A stretch of DNA of 64,000 nucleotides from Knoxdaviesia capensis (taxonomy: Eukaryota > Ascomycota > Sordariomycetes > Microascales > Gondwanamycetaceae): contig LNGK01000014.1 of the NCBI GenBank assembly GCA_001510575.1, positions 2,462 through 66,461 on the forward strand. Reading direction: 5' to 3'. Shown here piece after piece: positions 10,911 through 23,215 of this stretch. The position numbers and the translations under genes were made by a program. The notes under the pieces were generated by a model. The model searched no databases, was not told the origin of the DNA, and was given only the letters and a program-made list of their open reading frames with translations. Numbering within the stretch: position 1 is the first letter of the stretch; each line of letters begins with the position of its first letter.

Positions 10911-13799
10911 AAGATCCCCTTTCTTAACTAGATCGTCCGTAATCTACTTTTAACTAGTAAAGGATATTAAAAGGACTTCCCTTTATATAATTTTATACTT
11001 ATATTATAAGCGGTTTTTAATTATTTTTATATTTTTCTAGGGGTCCTTTTTCTTTTATCCTTTTCGACTTTTCTAAGCGTATAAAAAGAAATATAATATA
11101 AAGCGAGTCTAAATAGTAGTTAGATAGGAATAATAATAGTAACTAATAAGAAAATAAGTATCTAATATAATAAAAGGGAATTTCCTATTTATAGCGTTTT
11201 AGGTAGCTATAGGTACCGTTTTATCTATCTAACGATATAAATACCTTAGTATTAAATAGTATTAAGAGGGATTAAGAATACCGCGACGCCTAGTTAGATA
11301 GTAATAGCCTATACTATACTATATAGGTAGCGATTACGTAACTCGTCTACCTATTATTAGTTAATATAGGCGGGCGCTACGCTAGGGAATTAGGCTATAA
11401 AGGTAGCGGGGACTAGGGCGTTAGGGAAAGGGGGTATTATTACGATAGTAGCGGCTACTATTAGTACGGCTATTAGCGTAAATACTAGTATTATAAGTAT
11501 AACGGCGGCTCTACTAACTAGTATTAGTACGGTAATAGCTAGTATAATAGGTACTACTACTAGCGGAGCTACCGTAGGTACTAGCGGGGGTCTTCCTTTA
11601 ATAATATTAATTTTAGCGCCCTCGGTAGCCGAAAAGAGGGGTAATAGGTATACTAAGGTCGGGGCTAGCGCTAAAGCTATACGCCGTAAGCGTATAATAG
11701 TTAGTTAAATAGGTACGAGGTATCCCTCGAAGGTATATTAGATAGCTACTATATTAATAAAACGGCTTACGTTATTAAATTCTACGCTATTTAACTTCTA
11801 ATTAGTAGCCGTAGAATCCCTATTATAGACGAATATATATTTAGCTATAGCGATATCTTATAGCGCTTAGGTTTACGTACTCGGTATATTAATTTAGTTC
11901 TTATTAGTATCTATAAAGGTATCTATTTTAGCTAATATATTACTAGGTACTTAGTAATTAGCCTAATAGTTATAGTATTCGGTATAAGTATTCTATACGA
12001 CGTTATTAATAACGTATCGATAATAGAAAATACCTAAGTATTTAATACGTCTTAGTACGTATTAAGTATACGGAATCGGCTTAATAGCTCTAACTATAGT
12101 AGTAACGTACGGTACGTTCGTAGCGGGAGTAGTAGTAAAGGGAATAACGGCTATAATAAGTAATAGAGTATTATTAACGTTATTATTATTATTATTAATA
12201 AGCTATTAAGAGATATTATTATCGTTTAAAGTATAAATAGTAGGCTTAATAAGTAGAATAGCTATTAATAATATTAGTAATAGAAAGGATAGATAGGAAA
12301 GAGATAGTAGTAATAAGAGAGATAAAGAACTCTCTAATTCTAAATCGTTTATAGCTAAAGATCGCTAGCTTCTTATACTTCTTCGTTAGTTATATAACTA
12401 TTCGTTTCTTTATTTATTATAAATAAGAAAGAATTTAGCTTTTTATTATAAAAGGTAAGGTTATTATAGCGTTTATCGTACTATAGTAGTCCTTCTATTA
12501 GCTAATATAATCTTAATAGCTATTAAACCGGGTAATTACTAAGAAAAGCGGGTCCCGGGGGACGGAAGGGATAGCTAGATAAAGGACGTTTAGGTTAGTC
12601 GTAGTATTTAGAATATCGTGCTATAGCGGTATTTATACTATTTAATATTAGATAGTATAATTAATACCTCCTTCCCTTCCCTTCGTCGTACGAATATAAG
12701 AAAGGGCGATAGTTAGCCGCGTAAATATAGGTAGCTAGCGTAAAGCGCGGGAATTAAGAATAAAGAAAGGAAGAAAGAAAAAAAAATAGTATATAGGCGT
12801 AGCGGTAAGTCTAGAGCGTTCTATTAATTATTAATATAGGAAAATAAGTTAAATATAGGGAAATACGTAGGAAAGAATCGGAAAAAGTATATAAAAAGCG
12901 GAATATTAGCGGTAATAGTAGTAAAATAAAAAAAGAATAATAAAAGAAAAATTCTAAAAAGGGAAAATAGTATAGCTTAATAGTAAGGCGTAGCTAAAAT
13001 AAAAATAGAATAAAGGAAATCGGGATATAAATAGAATTAGGATATAAATCGGGGATAACTATAGAACGAATATTATAAAAGAAAAGTAAAATAATAGATA
13101 AAAAATAAAAAAAGGAAAAAAATAATATAAGGTAAGGTAACTATTTACTAATAGACGATAGACGCTTACGATCTAGTTCGAGTAAGCGACGACTAGTATA
13201 CTAAAGGCTACGAATAAGCTAGCTATCCTTAACGTACGCTAGGAATAAGTTAAACTTATTATAGCGTTTATTAAGCCGATAACTACTTAGTAACTCTAGA
13301 GTATAGGTATTACCCTAGTAAATATCGATAATAAGCTATAGTCTATCGTAGAATAGCTCGTATTTATATTTTTATAATCGATATCGTAACGTCTAGTTAC
13401 TTTTACTAAAAATACGATATATAGCCTTATTATTCTATAATATAGTATAGATATATATTCGGTATACCTTTACGGAATTAGATAATAAGCGAACGGTCTT
13501 AAATAATTATCTTTCGTAAGCTAAATCTTATTAGGAGGCGATAACTTTATCTATAATAGGCTCCCGTTTATATAATATAGTAATATAAGTAGCGTTATCG
13601 TAGGGCTTAGTACTAAAAAGTAGATAATATAGGGAAAAGCTACTTATTTATAGTTTATTTAGGTAGATACGTATAGCTTTAGGAATAATTATTAGCTAAT
13701 CGATATCTTCTCGGTTTTTAGTATTAGCGTTAGCTAGATAGCTAGCGATATACTTAATTTACTTATTAAAGCGCTTAACTTAGCTATTTATCTATAGAT

Positions 13800-14170
13800 A
13801 GTATATTATTATATAGTATTATTATATAAGGGGGTTATAGTTAGCGAGGAGGGTCTTAAATTTATTAGAGTTAAAGGGGGTATTATTATTAGTAATAATC
13901 TTAATTAGCGGTCTAAATATTACGTAAATACGTATTATTAGTAACTTTATAGTAGCTAAGGTACTATTACGAGGGTCTATAGCTACTATAGCGTAGCTAG
14001 TAACGTACTTAACTACCGTTAATAGCTATATCCGTTTACTATTAATAATAAAACGGCTAGTAAAGTCTATTCCCTAGCGTATTAATAATCGTATAGTTAG
14101 TATCGGTCGTAGCGATTCCGTTACTTTAAGGGGTTTTTATAGTAATTAATATTCCGTATACTATCGAACG
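13800..14170 (-). pseudogene. Integrase catalytic-core remnant of copy B
   Basis: The complement, read in one frame across its stops, gives words resembling a Gypsy integrase core: a D-F-T-like segment after the region complementary to 14,080-14,110, an INSKRI-like word, a V-x-Y-V-T-like word and further downstream an N-x-F-K-like word. The same pattern is in copy A at about 2,990-3,300. Boundaries are approximate and an HMM search on a de-RIPped sequence would be needed to prove it. Confidence 0.5.
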
Positions 14171-15299
14171 GCCTTATTCGTAGTTAAAATTAAGTTAGGA
14201 TACTATACTTATTTAGTTAATAACGTATATAGGGTATTAACGCGCGTATAGCCTTCTAGCTTATAGACCTTAATAACTTCTAAAATAGAAGCCTCGTACG
14301 TTAGTATTTTTATTAAGATATAGTTAATAATAGTATATACTTCGCTATAAAAGATAGCGAAATAATCCTAAACGAAAGTTAAAGGGATATAATAGGGGAG
14401 TAGATAGCTATTCTCTAAGTAATTAATAATATCCTAAACGTTATACTATCTAAGGTTATCTAACTTCTTAATATTAAGGGCGATTAATATATCGTTTATA
14501 GGTTATTCGGTATTTATAGTATCGTTTAGAGGCTATTCGGCGTTATTTTACGGTAGTCGCGCCGGGAGACGTATATCGAATCGTTAGTTTAGTAGTCTAG
14601 GGGTCTCGTTATTAGTAGCGGGAAAGACGTTAGTTAACGTATTATTATCGTTCGTTTCGTACCCTTCTTCTTTATTTATTATAAGCGTTATATCTATACG
14701 CGGCCGTAATAATTAATTAGCTAAAATATTAGCTTTTCTAAATTAGTAGTAGATACGTACGTTATAGTATACGATTATATTAAGAAATTATAATATTCTA
14801 ATAGGTTATTCTTATTTAATAGTAAAAAGGCGTAGGGTTTTATAGTTAGTAATAATAATAATCTTAGTAGCCTTTAGTTAGCTCCTCTAATACTATAATA
14901 ATATAATAACGGTAAGTATTTCTCTCTCTTAGGTACTATATCGCTACTAAGTCTTTAATAAAACGGCGCTAAAGTATATAACTAGGCGTAAAACGCTACG
15001 TTTATTATTAGAATCGCGTTATAATTAGAATAACGTAATACTAACGGTATAATTAGAAGCGTTAGTCTTAAATACCGATAGGAGTATATAGTTATAGTTA
15101 CGTAGCTCTAGGAAGGAAGCTATAATATCGCGAATATCGCGCTAGGCTTATAATAACTTATTATCTAGCTATACTTATACGCCTTTAAGCTTATCTATTC
15201 TAGTATACTTATAGAGTAGACGCGCTTTATATATAAAGTAGGGGATAAAGCGGTATAAATAGCTAGCGGTATTTAAAAAACTACGGATCTTAGTAGTAA

Positions 15300-15740
15300 T
15301 AGTAGGCGCTAGTCTCTCGCGGATAGTAGCTACTTTCTTAGGATCGGGACGAATACCGTAAATAGAGATAATTATTCTTAGGAACTTACCTTCTTTAATA
15401 AATTATTTATACTTCTTAAGGTTTAATAATAGTTAATAACGGCTTAATTAACGTAGAATAGTAACTATTCTCTTAGCTAATTCTATTATTATCTTACCTT
15501 AAATATAAATATTATCTAAAAAGCCTATAATAAAAGCGCGTACTAGCTTAAGGACTTTATTTATAAAACGCTAGAAGGTTATAGGTACGTTTATAAGGTT
15601 AAATAGTATACGAAGCTATTTATATTATCTAAAAGGCGTAGAAAACGCTATCTTTAATACTACCTTAGGGTCTATAACTATCTACTAGAAGCTATCTTCT
15701 AAGTTAAGAAAGGTATAGAATTAGTATCTAGCGGCCTATT
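15300..15740 (-). pseudogene. Reverse transcriptase remnant of copy B
   Basis: On the minus strand, read through its stops, this region shows in order an F-x-x-L-N-L-E-D-x-F word, a T-F-x-R-F-I-N-K word, a degraded FLDN box (YxDD position, about 15,500-15,530), a LLLNLKKY word, an EGKFL word and GIRPDPKKVATIRE (15,315-15,360). These follow the known order of Ty3/Gypsy RT blocks. TAG/TAA codons occur where Gln or Trp codons would be expected, the signature of RIP. It is non-functional. Confidence 0.78.
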
Positions 15741-18700
15741 ATAGGGAATCCTCGATATTCGGTAGTAGATAAGCTACCTTTTACGTAACTTCGTTTAACG
15801 TATAGTAGTTAATTACGAAACGGTATCTAAGCTAGTTATTACTAAGGAGGGGCTTCTTAAGTAATAATAGTATAGGTATAGACTATAGGGAGTTAATAAT
15901 ATATCGAATAATACCGAGTAAGAGTAATTTATTAGTAAATTCCTTTATAATTTTACGTTAGTAAGGGCTATAGCGGCGTAGGGGGAGAGATTTAGGTTTA
16001 ATATTAACGGTCTTAATATTATACTAAATACGGGCCTTTACGTCTAATCTAGTATCGAAATACTATAAAATAAAGATAAAGGTATTATTATTAAAGGCCT
16101 TTCGTATAATTATTAAGGCTTTAGTATTTATTATCTTCTATTAGTTTTCTATAATAATATAGGTACCGCGAATAGCGTCGCGCTTTATACGCTCTTTCGT
16201 AAGTAATAGTTATTTCTTATATTTAGGTAATAGCTCTTTATTAAATTTAATAGTTACTTAGTTAGTATTTACCGTTCTAAGAAACGTTTATTAGGGTAAA
16301 GGAGTATTATTATATTATTACTTAATAAGGTACGTAATAAAGGGAAACGATTCGGAGGTAATATAGGAGAGGGTATAGGTATCGGGATCCGTAGGTAAAA
16401 TACTATAAATATATATTAATAAAAGTAAAAGGAGGTTCTTATCGTAGAAAGAGGTAGGATTATCGTAAAAAGAGGTAATATTTATTAGACTAGAATCGGT
16501 AGTAGAGGTAGTATAAGTAATAGCGATATTATCTCGTCTCTAGGGAGGGTAGAAATATAGAATAACGGGGGAATCGCGTAGGAATATAAGCTTTATTATA
16601 CTATTAGCGTTAGTATAACCGAGCTTCGTAGCTCCGCTTTAGCTAATAGTTAAGTTAGTAAGATAGGTATTATTAGTAATAATATTAGCTACTATAAAAA
16701 TAACCTTAGATAATCCGTTAATAGTCGTTAATTAGAAGGAAATAACGATATCGTTAATAATAATAAAGCTACTATTACTACCTAGGCTACTAAGGCGTAG
16801 AGGGTTAGCGGATCGGTATAGCGTTAAATAATAATAGGCGTACGATTTAGAGACGAATACGCTAGCTATTCTAGTATCGATAAATACTATAAACGGCGTT
16901 TATTAGTTATTCGTTAGTAAACTAGTATAGAGGCGGTATCGTTTACGGTATCTTTTACGTTATAGCTATTTTATTAGTATCTTACTAATTAACGTTAATT
17001 CCTTTATTAAAGGGACTATAAATAGTATAGAATAGTAGGTAACGTTAGCGAAATAGTTATTATCTATATCTAAGCCTATAGCTTCTAAGAGGGGAGATCC
17101 TTTAGGAGATAACTCTTCTTTCTATATAGGGTATATATTATAAATAGCGGGTTTCTTATCCCTTCTCTTATTATTCCGCTATCTTTTATCCGTTATTAAT
17201 CTATCTTTATTCTTAGAGGGGTAGGGAGTAGGGGAACGGTATATCTCTCGGTCCTAAGATAGTTTTTATAAATAGTTACGGTTACGGGAGGTATTTTAAG
17301 AATAGTTACGAGGTTCGCGGGAATAACTACGATTATCTATCGTTCTACCTTAGTTTATCGTAAAACGCGTATTCTAGTACGCCTTTTAACGTTAATCGTT
17401 ATTCTTAATACGTAGCTCTATATATTTATAAACCTAATAACTTATCTTTCCGTATCGGAAATACGTAGATTTATCTCTATCTTTATCTTACGTAATATAA
17501 TTAAGTACCTCTTTATAGGTTTTAAATTATAGCGTTTCTCTTTCTTCTTTAGTTTTTAGTACGGTATTTAGCTAAGCGGCGTATAATTATCTAGTTTTTA
17601 ATAGGTAGTAGGTAATATTAACTATAGTACGGATACTAGAATTAGGGGTTATATCCTACTATATCTTATATTATAAGTCCGTAATATTATAACGTAGAAT
17701 ATCCTCTACTATATATCGAATATAATACGTTTTAAATAAGTTATTAATAGAATTCTATACTATCTTAGCTAAAAGTTCGATAGCTTTATATTTAGACTTA
17801 TTTTAATAATTAAACGTAAGAGTAATAAATACGCGTAAAGGGGTAGATATTAGTATACGACTAGAGATAAATATTAATATAGATTCTATTAGTATAGGCT
17901 ATAATATATTAGTATACTATTAAATAAAATACTAAAGGGGTATAAATTCGCTTCTAATTACCGGTAGTATTTAAGACGTCTAATACGTATATAGAATTAT
18001 AGATTTATATAAGTAAGTTTAAATACGTACTAATTATACTATAACTATATAGTCTACTTTACTTAAGTAGTTACTTTATAGCTAATTAATAGCTTTTTTA
18101 CCGTTTTTCTTATAATCTTCTCTATTACTAATATCCGATAGGAGTATTAACTTTAGAAACGTCGCTTAAAGGTATTAATATTACTTAATAGCGTACTTAT
18201 TATTTATTAAAGGTATATTTTACTTTATTAAACTACCTTCGATAGCTAAATTCCTATTTACTAAACGAGGGCCTAGGAATCGTCTTTTAATAGTAAGCTA
18301 TAGTAGTAATATAAAGCCGTTAATACTAATATTAATAAACGGTTTACTATTAGGTCCTAGATATAGTTTCGCTTAAAATATTACTTTAGGGGTTATCGTT
18401 TATAAGGGTATTTACTAAAATAATATAGGAAATATTAGAAATATACCGCTATCGTATACTCCTTATCTATATATATAACCTTATTATCCTTCTAAAACTA
18501 TATTACCTATACCTCTTAGTATTTATAATATAATATACGGTACCGAGGGTTAGTTTCTTATTAGTTAGACGCTAGTTATAGGTAATAACGGGTTATTAGC
18601 TATAGTTACGTTAGAAAGGGGGCTCTTTCTACCTAGGTTAGTAGGTAATAGTAATCCTATTATCTATAGACTAGCTAATAATAGCGAGGGAGTAAGAAAA

Positions 18701-20152
18701 GAGGATAAGGTAGCTATAGCTATAGCTAGTAAGTTACTACGGCTTATAGCGTCTATTAGCTTTTCTAGAAGCTTTTCTATTATTATATTAATAACGGTAT
18801 TTATATTATCGGTACGCTCTTTCTCTCTCGCTTATCTATTAAAGTTAAACTCTATACGGTCCGTAAGTAGCGCTTTTATTATTTACTTTAATTCCTCGAT
18901 CGTAATAGACTTAGTATATTAAGGCGGTAGACTACTTACTAGCTATACTAGTAGAATATTTATCCCGTTATCTATAGCCTTTCCTTTCCCTCGTCTTATT
19001 ATTATCTAACGATTATACGTAATAAGGGTTACTTCTATAGGGGGTTATAGCTCCTTAACTAGTAACTTACTAGTTTATAAGTTAGTTATAGCGCTTACTT
19101 TACTTAAGGCTTTAAGGTTATAAGTAATACTTTTATCTCTTTTACGTAGAATACGTTATTCTTTATCTAATATTTAGCGTAAAAGCGGATATTAGCGGTC
19201 TAGGCTCGCTAGGAAATAAGGGGGTTAGGGATATAAACCGATAGTAAGTAGGAGCGAAAGGGAATAAATAGGGAAAACTAGGGTATAATAGTTATAAATA
19301 GTTAGATAATCTAGAATTATAAGGTTAATAATAGGGGGAAAGAGTAATAGAAAGGATAACTATTAGAAAAGAAATAAGGTTAGTAAAATAAGAAATAAGA
19401 CTATTAGTATATAAATAGGGTATAAAGGGGGTATAAAAGCGGGTTAGTCTTAGAATAAGAAGCGGATTAATAATTAGAATTAAATAGAATAGGAGAGTAG
19501 GTAATAAAGGAAGTCTATAAACGGAAGTAATAGAAAATAATCGAAAATAATAGAAATATTAAGACGTTAGTTATTAGAATAGTAGGAGTCTTAGAAATAA
19601 CTAGAAAAAGTCGTAGAAATAAATAGGTAAAGTCGTAGAATAAATATAAATATCGTAAAAATAAAGGAAAAGTCGTAGAAATAAATAGAAATAGAGGGAT
19701 TAGCTATTAAATATTTAGTAATAGGACTCGAACCTATTAGTAGTATCCGATAGCTTAGGAGGTATAGGAAAGGTACGTAGGAGGCGTATAAAACGTTAGT
19801 AAAGGTAAGGTAATTCGGTATTTTACTAAAGTAATAGTAGTTAATTAGCTATTAGTTTAGTAAGGATAGAATTAAAAGAAGAAAAATAAAAGATATTTAT
19901 TTAACGTGCTTTTATTACTAAAAGGAGGTTAAATAGAAAGGTTTTTTATAAAAGAAAGGTAATTCGTTATTTACTATAGCGGAAAGTAGTAAAGCTATTA
20001 GCGGAGGTAAATTCTAAATTAAAAGAAAGGAAAGTTAAGATATCGGTCGATTACGTATCGATTAGGACTTAAACCTAGAGGAAAGGTAATTAATTATGAC
20101 GGTTAGGCTTTAAAGGAAGGTTAATAAGAGATTAATAGTATAAGTATTACGC

Positions 20153-20176
20153 TTATAAAAAATTAATTTTTTATAA
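20153..20176. repeat. 24 bp perfect palindrome at the LTR/internal boundary (copy B)
   Basis: Identical in sequence and position to the palindromes at 9,331-9,354 and 21,666-21,689. Confidence 0.85.
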
Positions 20177-20453
20177 TTCCTAGATATATAGTCTAAAGGA
20201 CTAATAAATAAGTTATAATTATAAGATACGTATAGAGAAATATATATAAAGGGAAACTTAAATTTTTTTTATCTTAAGATATTTCCTATAAAAGCGCGGT
20301 AGATATCTACCTTTTATAGGTCTTTTACTAGCTCTTTAAGGNATTTATATATATATAGATATATACCTAAATACTTACCGCTAGGTAGTATCTACGTGTA
20401 TTAGTATACGTTTATACGTAATTATAATACACTCTAACCTATTAGGGATCTAT
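20172..20453 (-). repeat. LTR of copy B (5' LTR in element orientation), 282 bp
   Basis: Pairs with 10,629-10,910. It contains the window's ambiguous base N at 20,342. A few unmutated TG/CA dinucleotides remain (about 20,398 and 20,432). Confidence 0.92.
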
Positions 20454-20458
20454 ATCGT
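20454..20458. repeat. Target-site duplication of copy B, right side
   Basis: ATCGT, matching 10,624-10,628. Joining the two flanks restores the continuous sequence seen in copies A (near 8,085) and B (near 18,900). Confidence 0.8.
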
Positions 20459-21665
20459 AATAGACTTAGTATATTAAGGCGGTAGACTACTTACCGGCTA
20501 TACTAGTAGAATATTTATCCCGTTATCTATAGCCTTTCCTTTCCCTCGTCCTATTATTATCTAACGATTATACGTAATAGGGGTTACTTCTATAGGGGGT
20601 TATAGCTCCTTAACTAGTAACTTACTAGTTTATAAGTTAGTTATAGCGCTTACTTTACTTAAGGCTTTAAGGTTATAGGTAATACTTTTATTTCTTTTAT
20701 ATAGAATATATTATTCTTTATTTAATATTTAGCGTAAAAACGGATATTAGCGGTCTAGGCTCGCTAAGAAATAGGGGGTTAGGGATATAAACCGATAGTA
20801 AGTAGGAGCGAAAGGGAATAAATAGGGAAAACTAGGGTATAATAGTTATAAATAGTTAGATAGTTTAGATTTATAGGGTTAATAATAAGGGAAAAGAGCG
20901 GTAGAAAGGATAACTATTAGAAAAGAAATAAGGTTAGTAAAATAAGGAATAAGACTATTAATATATAAATAGGGTATAAAGGGGGTATAAAAGCGGGTTA
21001 GTCTTAGAATAAGAGGTAGATTAGTAATTAGAATTAAATAGAATAAGAGAATAGGTAATAAAGGAAGTCCGTAAACGGAGGTAGTAGAAAATAATCGAAA
21101 ATAATAGAAATATTAAGACGTTAGTTATCGGAATAATAGGAGTCTTAGAAATAACTAGAAAAAGTTATAGAAATAAATAGGTAAAGTCGTAGAATAAATA
21201 GAAATAGAGGGATTAGCTATTAAATATTTAGTAATAGGACTCGAACCTATTAGTAGTATCCGATAGCTTAGGAGGTATAGGAAAGGTACGCGGGGTACGT
21301 GTAAAACGTTAGTAAAGGTAAGGTAATTCGGTATTTTACTAGAGTAATAGTAGTTAATTAGCTATTAATTCGGTAAAGATAGAATTAAAAGAAAGAAAAT
21401 AAAAGATATTTATTTAACGTGCTTTCGTTACTAAAAGGAGGTTAAATAGAAAGGGTTTTTATAAAAGAAAGGTAATTCGTTATTTACTATAGTAGAAAGT
21501 AGTAAAGCTATCGGTAGAGGTGAATTCTAAATTAAAAGAAAGGAAAGTCGAGATATCGGTCGATTATATATCGATTAGGACTTAAACCTAGAGGAAAGGT
21601 AGTTAATTACGACGGTTAGGCTTTAAAGGAAAGTTAATAAGAGATTAATAGTATAAGTATTACGC

Positions 21666-21689
21666 TTATAAAAAATTAATTTTTTATAA
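21666..21689. repeat. 24 bp perfect palindrome at the LTR/internal boundary (copy C)
   Basis: Third identical copy of the palindrome next to the inner LTR edge. Confidence 0.85.
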
Positions 21690-21966
21690 TTCTTAGATAT
21701 ATAGTCTAAAGGACTAATAAATAAGTTATAATTATAAGGTACGTATAGAGAAATATATATAAAGGGAAGCTTAAATTTTTTCTATCTTAAGATATTTCCT
21801 ATAAAAGCGTAGTAGATATCTACCTTTTATAAATCTTTTACTAGCTCTTTAAGGTATTTATATATATATAGATATATACCTAAATACTTACCGCTAGGTA
21901 GTATCTACGTATATTAGTATCCGTTTATATATAATTATAATATACTCTAACCTATTAGGGATCCAC
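21685..21966 (-). repeat. LTR of copy C, 282 bp
   Basis: Matches the other LTRs but ends gggatccac(a) where the others have gggatctat(a). The CA dinucleotides here escaped RIP and suggest the original LTR terminus. Confidence 0.85.
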
Positions 21967-23004
21967 ACCCGACTATAGTATACCTATTACCTCTCTTTTT
22001 AGCTACTAAGGCCGCTAAAATTAATACTATTAAGGGAGGACCCCCGCTAGTACCTATAGTAGCTCCGCTAGTAATAGTACCCGTTATACTAGCTATTACT
22101 ATACCGATACTAGCTAGTAGAGCCGCCGTTATACCTATAATACTAGTATTTACGCTAATAGCTATACTAATAGTAGCTACCGCTATCGTAATAGTACCCC
22201 CCTTTCCTAACGCCCCGGTCCCTATTACCTTTATAGCTTAATTCCTAGGCGTAACGCCCGCCTTTATTAACTAATAATAAGTAAATAAGTTACGTAATCG
22301 CTACTTATATAGTATAGTATAGGCTATTACTATCTAATTAGGCGTCGTAGTATTCTTAATCCCTCCTAATACTATCTAATACTAAGGTATTCGCGTTATT
22401 AGATAGATAAAACGGTACCTATAGCTACCCGAAACGCTATAAATAAGAAGTTCCCCTTTATTATAACTAGATACCTATTTTCTTATTAATTACTATTATT
22501 ATTCCTATCTAACTATTATTTAGACTCGCTTTATATTATATTTCTTTTTATACGCTTAGAAAAATCGAAAAGGATAAAAAAAGAGGACCCCTAGAAAAAT
22601 ATAAAAAAATAATTAAAAACCGCTTATAATACGAGTATAAAATTATATAAAGGGAAGTCCTTTTAATATCCTTTACTAGTTAAAAGTAGATCGCAGACGA
22701 TCTAGTTAAGAAAGGGGATCTTATAGATCCCTAATAGGTTAGAGTATATTATAATCACGTATAAATATATACTAATATACGTAGATACTACTTAATAGTA
22801 AGTATTTAGGTATATATCTATATATATATAAATACCTTAAAGAGCTAGTAAAAGACCTATAAAAGGTAGATATCTACTACGCTTTTATAGGAAATATCTT
22901 AAGATAGAAAAAATTTAAGCTTCCCTTTTTATATATTTCTCTATACGTGCCTTATAATTATAACTTATTTATTAGTCCTTTAAACTATATAACTAGGAAT
23001 TATA
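21967..23004 (+). mobile_element. Fragment D: inverted 3' end of the same retrotransposon with LTR
   Basis: Reverse-complement match to the first roughly 800 bases of copy A. In plus orientation it holds the Pro/Thr/Ala/Val-rich 3' internal region, a polypurine tract at about 22,706-22,720 (aagaaagggga) and a full LTR at 22,723-23,004. It is opposite in orientation to A, B and C and truncated at 21,967. It may be a rearranged end or a separate insertion. Confidence 0.85.
22723..23004 (+). repeat. LTR of fragment D, 282 bp
   Basis: Begins atagatccc and ends ggaattata, the exact reverse complement layout of the LTRs of A, B and C, and the same 282 bp length. Confidence 0.9.
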
Positions 23005-23215
23005 GCGGTAAGTATTTAGGTATATATCTATATATATATAAATACCTTAAAGAGCTAGTAAAAGACTTATAAAAGGTAGATATCTACCGCGCTTTTATAA
23101 GAAATATCTTAAGATAGAAAAAAATTTAAGCTTCCCTTTTTATATAGTTCTCTATACGTACCTTATAATTATAACTTATTTATTAGTCCTTTAGACTATA
23201 TAACTAGGAATTATA
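23005..23215 (+). repeat. Truncated LTR fragment directly after the LTR of D
   Basis: Repeats the last 211 bases of the preceding LTR (from gcggtaagtattt to ggaattata). It abuts the full LTR head to tail and then enters the minisatellite. Confidence 0.85.

Larger units (their letters stand above)
10629..20453 (-). mobile_element. Complete Ty3/Gypsy LTR retrotransposon copy B, 9,825 bp, RIP-inactivated
   Basis: Structure is complete: 282 bp LTRs at 10,629-10,910 and 20,172-20,453, flanked by an ATCGT target-site duplication. Coding sense is minus: the complement shows RT motifs (15,300-15,740) followed downstream by integrase-like motifs (13,800-14,170), the RT-before-integrase order that separates Gypsy from Copia. 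A polypurine tract (complement of 10,911-10,925) adjoins the 3' LTR, also fitting minus. About 2.8 kb of internal sequence lies between integrase and the 3' LTR. Part of it (complement of 11,380-11,640) would read as a Pro/Thr/Ala/Val-rich stretch. Every frame is broken by TAA/TAG from saturating CpA-to-TpA change, so it is a fossil. Confidence 0.92.
20454..21966 (-). mobile_element. Copy C, right surviving piece with its LTR
   Basis: Continues exactly where 10,628 stops and runs through the gag-side leader to an LTR at 21,685-21,966, matching 8,083-9,631 of copy A. The leader tandem repeat at about 21,150-21,210 is shorter than in A and B. This is the host copy into which B inserted. RIP has destroyed it. 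Confidence 0.88.
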
